Origin: CAWFQB01 sp965277875
Lineage (GTDB): Bacteria; Armatimonadota; Chthonomonadetes; Chthonomonadales; Chthonomonadaceae
DNA length: 64,000 nucleotides
Assembly: GCA_965277875.1 (NCBI GenBank)
Contig: CBDIDV010000002.1
Location: 4,526,001-4,590,000 of the forward strand
Reading direction: 5' to 3'
In this document: piece by piece, positions 24,794 to 33,868 of the stretch
Position numbering within the stretch: position 1 is the stretch's first letter
How the letters are laid out: each line of letters opens with the position of its first letter
Program-made: the position numbers and the translations under genes
The notes under the pieces: model-generated
What the model was told of the DNA's origin: nothing
Database searches by the model: none
What the model saw: the letters and a program-made list of their open reading frames with translations, nothing else

Positions 24794-24920
24794 GTGAATA
24801 GCCCGCGCGGTTTGCATGGACACTGGAACGCGGCTTAGGCATCAGGTTTACAGCGTGAGGCAATAAAGTTCGAGATTCAAGGTTAATGCAGAAGATAGAA
24901 CGAGGCAGGCCAAGAACATC

Positions 24921-25454
24921 ATGGGAAGAAGCAAATTCCTGAAGATTGTAGCGGTACTGATACTTGGCAAACGGGCTGCCGACCAATCTAAAGAGAAAAT
25001 CAGTGTGCTTGAGCCGCAAAAGTTCGGTAAACAGATTGTCGGCAGGGCCGAGTATGCTGGCATACTGTGCCGAAGGGTGTTGTATGGTCTGGGCGGCATA
25101 GAAGCGGGTCTTGTAGCCGTAGCGTGTGCGATTGTAGCGCTACTCGGATACAAGTATATTATGATTGATCATCGTTTGCCAGGTCAGTGGATTGGCGCAG
25201 TGTTCATGTGTGTCTCGGCATGTTGCTTCTTGTACATTCTCACGGTAAACTGGCTGCAGCAAGCCGCCAAAGATGTAGGCGCTGTTCTTACGACAGACCG
25301 TAGCGTTGCTTCTCTTCCCGCCTGTGACAGCCTGGTACGCGCCTCGGAGGAACCCGTGCAGGTGCAGGAGGCTGTGTTGCTGCGGGCTTCCACGGCGGGG
25401 CAGGAGAAGCACGAGGAACAGTTGCTGAGGGCAGCGGCAGAAGAGCAAGAGTAA
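24921..25454 (+). CDS. Membrane protein with two predicted transmembrane helices
   Basis: The protein has 177 residues and I recognise no family. A basic N-terminus (MGRSKFLKIVAVLILGKRAA) is followed by polar sequence, then two hydrophobic helices at about residues 60-77 (GLVAVACAIVALLGYKYI) and 89-109 (WIGAVFMCVSACCFLYILTV). The C-terminal 65 residues are polar and rich in Glu and Gln (EEPVQVQEAVLL). Both ends are probably cytoplasmic. It ends 2 bases before a HicB-like gene, so they may be co-transcribed. Confidence 0.65.
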   Translation: MGRSKFLKIVAVLILGKRAADQSKEKISVLEPQKFGKQIVGRAEYAGILCRRVLYGLGGIEAGLVAVACAIVALLGYKYIMIDHRLPGQWIGAVFMCVSACCFLYILTVNWLQQAAKDVGAVLTTDRSVASLPACDSLVRASEEPVQVQEAVLLRASTAGQEKHEEQLLRAAAEEQE

Positions 25455-25456
25455 GA

Positions 25457-25669
25457 ATGGCAAAAATACACGTCGTATGGAGCGAGGAAGACGGGGCGTT
25501 TGTCGCTTCTATGCCCGAACTGCCCGGATGTATGGCCGACGGGCGGACGCAGGCAGAAGCGCCTGCCAACTTACGCGAAGTGGCTGCCCTGTGGATTGAA
25601 ACGGCTAGGCAGTTGGGCCAGGAAATTCCACAGCCGCAACATTCTCCTGCATCCGGGGCGGGAACGTAA
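25457..25669 (+). CDS. HicB-like antitoxin-type protein, apparently without HicA
   Basis: The protein has 70 residues. The sequence AKIHVVWSEEDGAFVASM followed by PELPGCMADGRTQAEA is the partial RNase-H-like fold of HicB (PF15919 type), with the D-G-x-x-V-A and P-E-L-P-G-C signatures. The last 15 residues are a short tail without a DNA-binding domain. No HicA double-stranded-RNA-binding-like toxin gene is seen on either side; many genomes carry such solitary HicB proteins. It follows the membrane protein gene by 2 bases. Confidence 0.8.
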   Translation: MAKIHVVWSEEDGAFVASMPELPGCMADGRTQAEAPANLREVAALWIETARQLGQEIPQPQHSPASGAGT

Positions 25670-25840
25670 TCCGTATCTCGATGCTGAAAGCATATTCGAT
25701 TTTCATTTTACAGGCCGGCTGTTCATGACGACGCCCCTGAAGCTCTCCCCACGCGTCTCTTCCGCCGCGTTGGGCCGTCTTCCTCCAGACGCGCTCCTGC
25801 GGCATGACCAATGCAGTTCCCTGTGGAGAAATGACCTGTG

Positions 25841-27409
25841 ATGAACGTATCAAAAAGCAAGATGTTGAAGAGGGCGGCAAGAACAGCGGCGCGGGAGCAT
25901 GGGAGGATGGACGCGCCGCATTCAGGGCGCAGTGTCGGAACGCTGTTCGCGGCTCCCCTGCTGCTGTCGCTGTCGCTGCTGGCCGGATGTGGCGGCGGGA
26001 GCGGCACACCCGCCACGGCAGCCAAAACCTCGCCCACTGGCACAGCCGCCGTAGCGCCGGGTAAGGACGCCTACACCATTCAGGATCTGGGCGCGGCGGA
26101 TTACTACTATGGCTACTATGGCAGCATCAACAACTTCGGGCGCTATGGGCCGGACATCGTTCTCAACGACAAAACGCAGATCGTGACGCCCAACAACGGC
26201 ACGGCGTCCGTCTACGATGGGGGTACGCTGCACACGCTTTCCAGCACGTACAGCGCGGCGTATGGCCTGAATAACAACGGACAAACAGTAGGCTACCAGA
26301 ACAGTAACACACCAAGCAGTTATAGCAATGACGCCACAGTATGGCAGGCCGACGGGAGTTCGCTTGATCTGGCAAGCGGGACGGGCGCTTATAACAGCAT
26401 GGCCTATGCCATCAACAATGCGGGCTTCATTGTAGGGCAGGCCACGTTGCCGGTTCCCCTCGCACCTACTTACTACGGGTACGTGCAGCACGCTTTCCTG
26501 TACACAACCACGTTCATGGACATAGGAACGCTGGGCGGCGATTACAGCACGGCGTCGGGCATCAATGACAGCGCCGAGGTCGTCGGCTGGTCTACGCTGG
26601 CGAACGCGCAGGCCGTGACCAACTTCAACGGCAATGGGTATCCCGTTCATGCCTTTGCCTACTACGGGGGCCAGATGCACGACATGGGTACGCTGCCGGG
26701 CGGACAGTCCAGTGACGCGGCCTCCGTCAATACGGGCGGCATGATCGTGGGCAGTTCCAGCATTACGCCGCAGGGCCTGTATAGCTTTGCGCCCCTGCAC
26801 TCCGTATACTGGCTGCCGGACGGCATTCACGATATGGGAACGCTGGGCGGGCCAAGCAGCATCGGGTACGGCATCAACGACGCGGGCAGCATGGTCGGCA
26901 GCGCGGACACGACGACGATTGCGCCCACGCCGCCATCATACTCCTATTACTATGGCTACTACGGCTATGCCGGCGGCGGCACAGGCGGCACAGGCGGACT
27001 TGGCGGCGGCGGCGCGGGCGGCAGCGTCGGCACGGGCAGCGGCACGAGCGGCGGCGGCAGTAATAGCGGGTCGGGCAGTAACCCGATCTCGGCGGGCGCG
27101 GGCGGCGGCATCGCGCATAAGAGCGCGCAGGCGTCCAAAACAGCCGCCGCAGCGCTCGGCACAACTGGCGCAAACGCGGCAGGCAGTCGGGCGGGCGCGA
27201 TTGACCGGCGCACGCGCGGCATCGGCGACACGTATATACCGCACGCCTTTTTGTACACGGGGGGCAAAATGATAGACCTGAACACGCAGATCGGCAACAG
27301 TCCCGGCTGGGAACTGCTCGAAGCGACCGACATCAACAACAAGGGCCAGATCGTCGGCTTCGGCACATTGGGTAATCATCTACACGCCTTTTTGATGACG
27401 CCCAAGTAG
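25841..27409 (+). CDS. HAF-repeat surface lipoprotein with glycine-rich insert
   Basis: The protein has 522 residues from the ATG after TGGAGAA (a GTG one codon earlier is possible). A long N-terminal signal ends in the lipobox LLAGC, so it is probably lipid-anchored. The body has at least five HAF repeats, for example HAFLYTTTFMDIGTLGGD, HAFAYYGGQMHDMGTLPGG and HAFLYTGGKMIDL, each followed by an INDxGxxVG unit. Tyr-rich stretches (YYYGYYG) occur at two places. Residues about 375-430 are a Gly/Ser/Thr-rich low-complexity insert. HAF proteins are extracellular and of unknown role; a propeller-like fold is likely. Confidence 0.88.
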   Translation: MNVSKSKMLKRAARTAAREHGRMDAPHSGRSVGTLFAAPLLLSLSLLAGCGGGSGTPATAAKTSPTGTAAVAPGKDAYTIQDLGAADYYYGYYGSINNFGRYGPDIVLNDKTQIVTPNNGTASVYDGGTLHTLSSTYSAAYGLNNNGQTVGYQNSNTPSSYSNDATVWQADGSSLDLASGTGAYNSMAYAINNAGFIVGQATLPVPLAPTYYGYVQHAFLYTTTFMDIGTLGGDYSTASGINDSAEVVGWSTLANAQAVTNFNGNGYPVHAFAYYGGQMHDMGTLPGGQSSDAASVNTGGMIVGSSSITPQGLYSFAPLHSVYWLPDGIHDMGTLGGPSSIGYGINDAGSMVGSADTTTIAPTPPSYSYYYGYYGYAGGGTGGTGGLGGGGAGGSVGTGSGTSGGGSNSGSGSNPISAGAGGGIAHKSAQASKTAAAALGTTGANAAGSRAGAIDRRTRGIGDTYIPHAFLYTGGKMIDLNTQIGNSPGWELLEATDINNKGQIVGFGTLGNHLHAFLMTPK

Positions 27410-27547
27410 TCCCGCATCTCGGTTCAGGACAACATGCGGCCCGCACACGGTTGCGGGCTGCGTATCATAATGTACGCACTACAATATACATAACACAACA
27501 TACGCGATATAATATACCTATTACGATATACTCAGGAAAGAAGCAAC

Positions 27548-28906
27548 GTGGCGGCGAAGACGGGGCGGGTGACGGGAATAGTGGCGGGCGTAGTGGGCGT
27601 GGTGGCCGTGATGGGCATCGCGTATGGCCTGCTGCGTCCGCATGACACGGCCCGTCCGCCCGCCGCGCCGCAGAATGAGGGTGCGCCCGCGCCCACATTG
27701 CCGGTCACATCCGCGCCTATGACGCCCGCCCCAGGCGTGAAGCCGGGGTACGACAAGCCCGCGCCGCTGACCCTGCTAGGCACGGTTCTGGCGGGGCAGC
27801 AGGAAAACGTCAGTGTGCGACAGCCCGCGCGTATCGTGTCGGTATCGGTTGCGGAGGGACAGGCGGTGCGGCGGGGGCAACTGCTTGTTCTGCTGGACAT
27901 GCCCGAAGCCCGCAGCGCACAGCAAAGCGCAGCCGCGAGTGTTCGGGCCGCGCGGTCGCAGGTGAACAAAGCGACGGCGGGGCGCAGGGCGCAGATCGTC
28001 AAGGCCGAGGCCGACATACAAACGGCCTATGCGGGCGTGACGCAGGCGAGCGAGCGACTGAAGCAGGCCCAGCTTGGCGTACAGGCCGCGCAGGCCGGTG
28101 ATCGCGCCGACCTTGCCCGCGCCAATGAGGGCGTCCGCAAGGCTCAACTCGGCCTGAAAACCGCGCAGCGCACACTGGACAGCTTGGAACAGTTAAGCAA
28201 GGTAGGCGGGGTGTCCCGCAACGAATTGGAAGGCGCGCGCACTCAGGTTACATCCGCGCATTCCGATCTCGACACAGCCAATGCCGCCGTGCAGCAAATC
28301 CAAAGCGGGCCAAACACGCCCAACTCCAGCGTTCCACGCGGCAGTAATGCCGGTTCGGACAGCCAGGTCGTGACGTTTCGGGTCGCCAATGCGCGGCAGG
28401 AGGCGGAACTGGCGCAGGCCGCCGTTCGTCAGGCGAAAAGTGGACTGTACGCGGCGCAGCAGGCCAGGAAGCAGATCATCGCTGTTGCGGACGCCGACAT
28501 ACAATCGGCGCAGGCGAGTGTACAGCAGGCCGAGGCCGGTTTGTCGGGGGCGCAAAGCGGCGGGCAGGCCGCGCGCCTGACCGCTTCGCTTGATGGCATC
28601 GCGTCCAATGTCACGGCCCGCGTGGGCGAGACCGCGCAGCCCGGTCAGCCCCTTCTTACGGTCGTATCGTTTGCCGACGCGCGCATCGAGGCGCTTGTTT
28701 TGGCGCGGCAACTGGCGCAAATACAGGTCGGACAGAATGGGCAGGCGCGTCTGGACGCACGCCCCGACGCGCCGCTTGCCATCGTGGTCAGCCGCATATC
28801 CCGCGTGGCTGAACCCGACGGGCGCACCTTCCGGGTCACGTTCCGTCTGCTCAGTCCGCCATCCACCCTGCGCGTCGGCCAGATGGCGCGCATCACACTG
28901 CAATAG
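27548..28906 (+). CDS. HlyD-type periplasmic adaptor (membrane fusion protein)
   Basis: The protein has 452 residues from a GTG after AGGAAAGAAG. One N-terminal membrane helix (VAGVVGVVAVMGIAYGLL) is followed by a Pro/Ala-rich linker. Then comes the first lipoyl half (VRQPARIVSVSVAEGQAVRRGQLLVLLD), a long Ala/Gln-rich helical hairpin (about residues 120-340), the second lipoyl half (LDGIASNVTARVGETAQPGQPLLTVV) and the beta-barrel (QNGQARLDARPDAPL). It links an inner-membrane RND pump to TolC and is directly followed by the pump gene. The hairpin is interrupted by a Ser/Asn-rich loop (NTPNSSVPRGSNAGSDS). An AT-rich segment with several TATAAT-like sites lies upstream. Confidence 0.92.
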   Translation: MAAKTGRVTGIVAGVVGVVAVMGIAYGLLRPHDTARPPAAPQNEGAPAPTLPVTSAPMTPAPGVKPGYDKPAPLTLLGTVLAGQQENVSVRQPARIVSVSVAEGQAVRRGQLLVLLDMPEARSAQQSAAASVRAARSQVNKATAGRRAQIVKAEADIQTAYAGVTQASERLKQAQLGVQAAQAGDRADLARANEGVRKAQLGLKTAQRTLDSLEQLSKVGGVSRNELEGARTQVTSAHSDLDTANAAVQQIQSGPNTPNSSVPRGSNAGSDSQVVTFRVANARQEAELAQAAVRQAKSGLYAAQQARKQIIAVADADIQSAQASVQQAEAGLSGAQSGGQAARLTASLDGIASNVTARVGETAQPGQPLLTVVSFADARIEALVLARQLAQIQVGQNGQARLDARPDAPLAIVVSRISRVAEPDGRTFRVTFRLLSPPSTLRVGQMARITLQ

Positions 28907-29008
28907 GAAAAAGGAGAAAGGAGAAAGGAGAAAGGAACCTTCGCCGGTACAGGAACTGCGGCGCGTAACAGGTACGCCCTTTTTCCTTTTTCCTTTCTCC
29001 TTTTTCCT
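28907..29008. repeat. Polypurine/polypyrimidine inverted repeat
   Basis: The left arm has GGAGAAA repeated with a 7-bp period (28907-28937). The right arm is its pyrimidine-rich complement (28980-29008), ending just before the pump start codon. The arms could pair in the mRNA and mask the ribosome-binding site of the pump gene. Confidence 0.8.
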
Positions 29009-29016
29009 CGCCGCGT

Positions 29017-32000
29017 ATGTCTTTTACCCGCCTCGCCATTGCGCGCCCCATATTGATCTGGATGGTGCTTGCCGCCATCGCTCTGCTGGGCATACAGGCG
29101 TATTTGCGCCTGCCCGCCGAACTCAACCCCAAGGTGGATATACCGACCCTGACGATTACGACGGTGTATCCGGGAGCCGGCCCGCCTGAAGTCGAGACGC
29201 AGGTGACGAAGCCTCTGGAAGACGTGGTCGGGGCCGTGCCGGGCGTCAAGGACGTGTATTCCAGTTCACAGGCCAACGCCTCCTTTATCAGCATGGAATT
29301 GATTGTCGGCACGAACCTGGATGTGGCCGCGGAAAATGTGCGGGGGCGCATCGAGGCCGTGCGGGGCCGACTGCCGCAGGGCGCGACCTCGCCCGTGGTC
29401 GCCAAGCTGGACCTGAACGCGCAGCCCGTGTTATATTTCGGCCTGAGCGCACCGTCTTTGAACATACAGCAATTACGCGCTCTGGCAGACGACACCCTGC
29501 GCCCCCGTTTGCAGCGCGTTAGTGGCGTGGCGAGCGTACAGGTGCTGGGCGGCGATCAGCGCGAGATCCATGTCAATGTGGACGCTCTGCGGCTTGAGAC
29601 CAATCATCTCACCATCGAGGACGTGGTGAACGCGCTCAAAGCGTCCGGGCGCGACATACCCGGCGGCGCGATCTCGCATGGCAGCCGGGAAACCGATGTG
29701 CGCCTCTCTGCCGCCTTTACGTCCCTCGAAGCCATCCGCAGCACGCAGGTATTCGGCATGGGAGCTGGCAGAGGGCAGCAGCCTGCGATGCCTTCCTCCC
29801 TTCCCGCTCCTCCCTCGCCCCCTCTTATCGTCGCCGATGTTGCGACCGTGACGGACGCGCTGGCCGAGCGGACGGCCATCAACCGCATCAACGGGCATGA
29901 GGGCGTGAGCCTGGTGATTATTAAGGCCGCCGACAGCAGCGCGATCACGGTGGTCAATGACATCAAGGCCGCTTTCGCGCAGCTAAAATCCTCCCTGCCC
30001 GCCGACTTTCGCACCGTGGAACTGCGTAACGACGGCGAGACCGTGAGCGACGCCCTGGACGACGTGAAACTTACGCTCGTCTTGGGCGCACTGTTGGCCG
30101 TGGGCGTCATTCTGCTGTTTCTGCACAACCTGCGCGGCACATTTATTGTGGCCCTCGCCATTCCCGCCTGCGTTGTCGCCACGTTTCTGGTGATGTATAT
30201 CGCGGCCTTTACGCTCAATCAAATGACCCTGCTGGCCCTGTCCCTGTCTGTGGGCATCCTGGTGGACGACAGCATCGTCGTATTGGAAAGCATCACGCGG
30301 CATCTGAACATGGGCAAGCCGCCGATGCAGGCCGCGATTGAGGGCCGGGGCGAGATCGGGTTTGCGGACATCACGACCACGCTTGTGGATGTCGTGGTGT
30401 TCGTGCCGGTGGCGTTCATGGGCGGCATCGTGGGCGGGTTCTTCAAACAGTTCGGGCTGTGTATCGCCACGGCCACGCTGTTTTCCCTCGTCGTGTCGTT
30501 CTCCGTCACGCCCATGCTCGCCGCCCGGTGGTTCAAGCAGGGCGAAGACCTGGAGCGCAAGCGCGGTTTGTACGCCCTGATTGATCGTTTGTACGGAGGA
30601 TTGGAGCGGCGGTATCGGCGCGTCATAAAGGGTGCGCTAAGATGGCGGTGGCCGGTCGTGGGCGGTGCGTTTATCCTGCTCATCGTCGTCGTCGTGTTGT
30701 CTATCCCGCGCCTGGGCTTTGAACTGCTGCCCGGCACGGATCAGGGGCAGATCGCCGTGAGCATCGAAATGCCGCCGGGAACCGGGCTGGAAACCACGTC
30801 GCAGGCCGCGCAGCGCGTGGAGCAGGCGATCAATGCGCGGCACGACATTGCGGCGACTGTGACAAACGTGGGGCAGATCGTGGGCGGGTTCGGCTCGATT
30901 CCGCAGCAGGGGGCGCAGCTCGCGCAGATCAACGTGCGCTTGATTGACAAAGCCGGATTTTTCGACCGCTTCCGACACCACAAGGCGCGGCTCAGGGAGC
31001 AGTCGGATCAGGAGATTACCACGCAGATGCGTAAGCAGCTGCAGCCGATGGGGCCATCTCTGGGGGGCAAGATCGAAGTGGCGGCGGTGCGGTCGGTAAC
31101 GGGCATCGCGCAGCCGGTCATCATCGAAATGCGCGGCGTGGACGTGAACGCCCTGACCCGATTTGCCGAGACCGTGCGCGACCGGATGCGCGCCGTGCCG
31201 GGGGTTCTGGACCCGGACGTATCCACGCGCAGCGGCAGGCCCGAAGTGCGCGTCACGGTTGACCCGCTGCGCGCCGCCCAACTGAACGTGCCGCCCTCGC
31301 TCGCCGGGGCCATCCTGCGCGACAGCGTGGCGGGGAATGCCGATGCCATTTATCAGGACACGGGCGCGAACGGAGCCGGAACTCAGGACGTTCCTATTCG
31401 CGTTCGGCAGGCAGGCATCGAGCGCGACGATGTGGGCGCTGTGGGCAGCATCATCGCGGGCTACGACCTGACAGGCCAGCCGGTCACGCTCGCCGACGTG
31501 GGCGACATCCAGCCCGAAACGGGGCCGAGCGCGATTGGGCGCAACAACGGCGGGCGTCTGGTCACGGTCACGGCCAACCTCGCCCCCGATACGCCCCTGG
31601 GCAACGTGCAGCAGCGCGTCCAGCGCGAGATACTCGATACCATCCCCCACGCGGGCATTGACGCCCGGTGGAGCGGCGACGCCAAAGCGCTGCAGGACAA
31701 CATCATCCCGTTTCTGAGCGCCCTTGTTCTGGCCGCCCTTCTGGTGTATATCGTGATGGCGTCCCTGTTCAACAACCTGGGAACGCCGTTCGTGATCATG
31801 TTCGCCCTGCCGATGGCGCTTGTGGGCGCGTTCGGCGCGTTGGTACTGACGGGCGAGTCGCTGTCCCTGGTGGCGGCTATCGGCATCATCATGCTCGTGG
31901 GCCTGATGGGACGCAACGCCATTCTCCTGCTGGATTACACGAACACCCTGCGCGAACGGGGCATGGCCCGCAACGACGCCCTGATCGAGGCCGGGGCCAC

Positions 32001-32211
32001 GCGCCTGCGCCCGATCCTGATGACCACGACGGCCACGATTGTCGGGATGCTGCCCGTGGCCCTGCGTATCGGCAAAGCGTCCGAGATCCGCGCCCCGATG
32101 GCGATTGTGGTCATTGGTGGCCTGCTCGTCTCGACCGTGCTGACGCTCATAGTAATCCCCGTCCTCTACTCCCTTTACGACGACCGCTTCGGCAAAAAGT
32201 CACTGGATTAG
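29017..32211 (+). CDS. RND-family efflux transporter permease
   Basis: The protein has 1064 residues, the normal length of AcrB/MexB-type pumps with 12 membrane helices and two large periplasmic loops. The N-terminus FTRLAIARPILIWMVLAA is typical. The proton-relay pair in helix 4 is conserved (LSLSVGILVDDSIVVLESI). Later motifs include LGFELLPGTDQGQI and PMALVGAFGALVLTGESLS with GLMGRNAILLLDYTN in helices 10 and 11. It forms an export complex with the adaptor encoded directly upstream and probably the TolC protein at 23192. The substrate cannot be predicted; drugs, lipids or signals are possible. Nearness to the hopanoid genes allows, but does not prove, a role in envelope lipids. Confidence 0.95.
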   Translation: MSFTRLAIARPILIWMVLAAIALLGIQAYLRLPAELNPKVDIPTLTITTVYPGAGPPEVETQVTKPLEDVVGAVPGVKDVYSSSQANASFISMELIVGTNLDVAAENVRGRIEAVRGRLPQGATSPVVAKLDLNAQPVLYFGLSAPSLNIQQLRALADDTLRPRLQRVSGVASVQVLGGDQREIHVNVDALRLETNHLTIEDVVNALKASGRDIPGGAISHGSRETDVRLSAAFTSLEAIRSTQVFGMGAGRGQQPAMPSSLPAPPSPPLIVADVATVTDALAERTAINRINGHEGVSLVIIKAADSSAITVVNDIKAAFAQLKSSLPADFRTVELRNDGETVSDALDDVKLTLVLGALLAVGVILLFLHNLRGTFIVALAIPACVVATFLVMYIAAFTLNQMTLLALSLSVGILVDDSIVVLESITRHLNMGKPPMQAAIEGRGEIGFADITTTLVDVVVFVPVAFMGGIVGGFFKQFGLCIATATLFSLVVSFSVTPMLAARWFKQGEDLERKRGLYALIDRLYGGLERRYRRVIKGALRWRWPVVGGAFILLIVVVVLSIPRLGFELLPGTDQGQIAVSIEMPPGTGLETTSQAAQRVEQAINARHDIAATVTNVGQIVGGFGSIPQQGAQLAQINVRLIDKAGFFDRFRHHKARLREQSDQEITTQMRKQLQPMGPSLGGKIEVAAVRSVTGIAQPVIIEMRGVDVNALTRFAETVRDRMRAVPGVLDPDVSTRSGRPEVRVTVDPLRAAQLNVPPSLAGAILRDSVAGNADAIYQDTGANGAGTQDVPIRVRQAGIERDDVGAVGSIIAGYDLTGQPVTLADVGDIQPETGPSAIGRNNGGRLVTVTANLAPDTPLGNVQQRVQREILDTIPHAGIDARWSGDAKALQDNIIPFLSALVLAALLVYIVMASLFNNLGTPFVIMFALPMALVGAFGALVLTGESLSLVAAIGIIMLVGLMGRNAILLLDYTNTLRERGMARNDALIEAGATRLRPILMTTTATIVGMLPVALRIGKASEIRAPMAIVVIGGLLVSTVLTLIVIPVLYSLYDDRFGKKSLD

Positions 32212-32217
32212 CCCCGT

Positions 32218-32246
32218 TTGACCGACGCGCCGATTCCGGTTATAAT
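32218..32246 (+). promoter_or_regulatory. Sigma-70-like promoter of the toxin-antitoxin pair
   Basis: TTGACC (32218-32223) and a perfect TATAAT (32241-32246) are separated by 17 bp, pointing to the antitoxin gene 49 bases downstream. Confidence 0.7.
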
Positions 32247-32294
32247 GAGCAATAAGGAGCAACCAAGATACTCTATCTACAAGGGGAACAAGAT

Positions 32295-32495
32295 ATGACC
32301 ACGCTGGAAACCGCCGAGCAACTGGTGGAACGACTGCCGCCTGCCGAACTCGCCCGCTTTCGAAAATGGTTCGCCGACTTCGACGGCAAGGCTTGGGATG
32401 AGCAGATCGAGGCCGATGCCAGTGCAGGCAAATTGGACGCGCTTGCACAGGAAGCCTTGGAAGAGTACCAGGAGGGCAAGGCGACAGAGATTTGA
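32295..32495 (+). CDS. Antitoxin of a RelE/ParE-type pair
   Basis: The protein has 66 residues, is acidic and helical: MTTLETAEQLVERLPPAELA followed by RFRKWFADFDGKAWDEQIE, ADASAGKLDALAQEALEEY and a Gly-Lys tail. This is the form of small antitoxins that wrap around RelE/ParE toxins; no separate DNA-binding fold is evident. Its stop overlaps the TTG start of the toxin gene, the classic coupled arrangement in which antitoxin is made first. It has its own strong promoter. Confidence 0.85.
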   Translation: MTTLETAEQLVERLPPAELARFRKWFADFDGKAWDEQIEADASAGKLDALAQEALEEYQEGKATEI

Positions 32496-32752
32496 AGCAT
32501 TTTGCCTCAACTCGTTTCTGGCAGTGCTTTGAGGCTTTGCCCGAACATATTCAGCAGCTTGCCCGCCGTAATTACGCGTTGCTTCGACAGAACTCCGCAC
32601 ACCCTTCCTTGCAGTTCAAGCCGGTGAAGGAGGGCAAGTACCGCAGTGTTCGCGTTGGTCTGCACTATCGGGCACTTGGCATACCTGTACCCGAAGGGGT
32701 GCTGTGGTTTTGGATCGGCACTCATGCCGAGTACGATCATTTGATTGGATAA
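32492..32752 (+). CDS. RelE/ParE-type toxin
   Basis: The protein has 86 residues and a basic, aromatic sequence. The pattern FWQCFEALPEHIQQLARRNY, then LLRQNSAHPSLQFKPV, then YRSVRVGLHYRALG and VLWFWIGTHAEYDHLI follows the RelE/ParE fold with its conserved central strands and C-terminal H-x-x-Y/D region. It may cleave mRNA on the ribosome or act on gyrase; the sequence does not decide this. The TTG start overlaps the antitoxin stop. The next gene begins 5 bases after its stop. Confidence 0.85.
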   Translation: MKHFASTRFWQCFEALPEHIQQLARRNYALLRQNSAHPSLQFKPVKEGKYRSVRVGLHYRALGIPVPEGVLWFWIGTHAEYDHLIG

Positions 32753-32757
32753 TCACG

Positions 32758-33417
32758 ATGCTCGAAAGTCTGCGCGGGCCGAAAGGCAGTATCATCGAGG
32801 GGATACTGCCTTTCGTGATGCTGTTGAGTATAATTTGCTGGCTTGCGTTCGTGCGGTACAGGCGGTACAAGGGCAGGCCATTAAGCTCTGATGCGGCCTG
32901 GGGCTGGGGCGGGTTCCTGCTTATATCGGAAATGTTTGCCTGCGTCGCCTACCCCGTCTATCTTGGATCGCGCGGCAAACTACGGCTTTTGGCCTGTGAT
33001 TCCAACATGAAGCAGATACAGTCCGGCATTGTGCAGTACGCGCAGGATTGGGACGAGATTTTGCCCGTGTCCAGTCGCTGGGCGGATCAGGCCGTTTTGG
33101 AAATGCGTCAGACGTCCAAATCGGATGTATGGCACTGCCCGAATGGATCTTCCCCGTACAGTTACGCCTTCAATCAGGCGCTTGGCGGGCTGCCGGAAGA
33201 TGCTCTGGATGACGCGGCAAATACGGTATGCGTGTTCGAGAGCGATGCTTCCCGGTGGAATGCCAGCGGCGGGAAGTCCGCCGTAAGTCAGGAGGAGCGT
33301 CACAGCGGCTTGCTTACAACAAGCTTTGGGGATGGACATGTCAGAGCCACCTCAAAGCAGAAGCTGACAGAGGATCTGCGCTGGCAGCCTCTTTACCTTG
33401 CCAAAAAGCGGCCATGA
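32758..33417 (+). CDS. Membrane protein with H-X9-DG C-terminal domain
   Basis: The protein has 219 residues. Instead of a prepilin signal it has a membrane helix at about residues 15-36 (ILPFVMLLSIICWLAFVRY) and a second weaker one at about 50-75. The rest resembles the globular part of the prepilin-like proteins at 60139 and 61782: CDSNMKQIQSGIVQYAQDWDEILP, a HCPNGSSPYSYAFN segment, and the C-terminal H-X9-DG motif HSGLLTTSFGDGH. It is therefore a pseudopilin relative with a changed anchor. It starts 5 bases after the toxin stop, which may be accidental. Confidence 0.75.
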   Translation: MLESLRGPKGSIIEGILPFVMLLSIICWLAFVRYRRYKGRPLSSDAAWGWGGFLLISEMFACVAYPVYLGSRGKLRLLACDSNMKQIQSGIVQYAQDWDEILPVSSRWADQAVLEMRQTSKSDVWHCPNGSSPYSYAFNQALGGLPEDALDDAANTVCVFESDASRWNASGGKSAVSQEERHSGLLTTSFGDGHVRATSKQKLTEDLRWQPLYLAKKRP

Positions 33418-33517
33418 AGCTCTACTCGGTATGATACACTGAAATCAGTTGATGCACCGACGCCCCATGCGCTGACGCATTCCCCTGCTTGCTTATTCCT
33501 CACACCACTCACGGCTG

Positions 33518-33775
33518 CTAAATCGTCCATGCCTGTTCCTGGCCGACGGGCGTAACCGTAATGCCGATACGGCGTAGATACTCCACGCCCGCTTCCAGGT
33601 CGTCCGGCTCGCCCACGATTTCCAGGGCCATCATGCCGCCGATGTGGCTGTCAATGTTGGCGCGGCGGATGTTGGGAATCAGGTTGTAGTCCATCACGAG
33701 ATGATAAATGATCGGTTCTTTCACCTGTTCCAGCGGATAATCGAGTTTTACGCGCATCGTTTCTTTAGCTGCCAC
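33518..33775 (-). CDS. NIL-domain protein
   Basis: The protein has 85 residues and consists of one NIL domain (PF09383), the small ferredoxin-like domain first noted beside methionine ABC transporter ATPases and in ferredoxins. The motif order RVKLDYPLEQVKEPIIYHL, then NLIPNIRRANIDSHIGGMMA, then LEIVGEPDDLEAGVEYLRR and GITVTPVGQ is typical. Solitary NIL proteins may sense small ligands such as amino acids. No methionine transporter or ferredoxin gene is nearby. Confidence 0.85.
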   Translation of the reverse strand: MAAKETMRVKLDYPLEQVKEPIIYHLVMDYNLIPNIRRANIDSHIGGMMALEIVGEPDDLEAGVEYLRRIGITVTPVGQEQAWTI

Positions 33776-33868
33776 AATGTTTGTTCCTTTTTGTTCGTTG
33801 TTTATCTACGCTAAAGCGTGTACAATTTCTTCGATGCTGTACGTTCAAGGTGCGGCGGCAACAGTATC

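Noticed and set aside
25457..25669. Complete HicAB toxin-antitoxin system
   Set aside because: Only HicB is recognisable; neither neighbour encodes a HicA-like protein.
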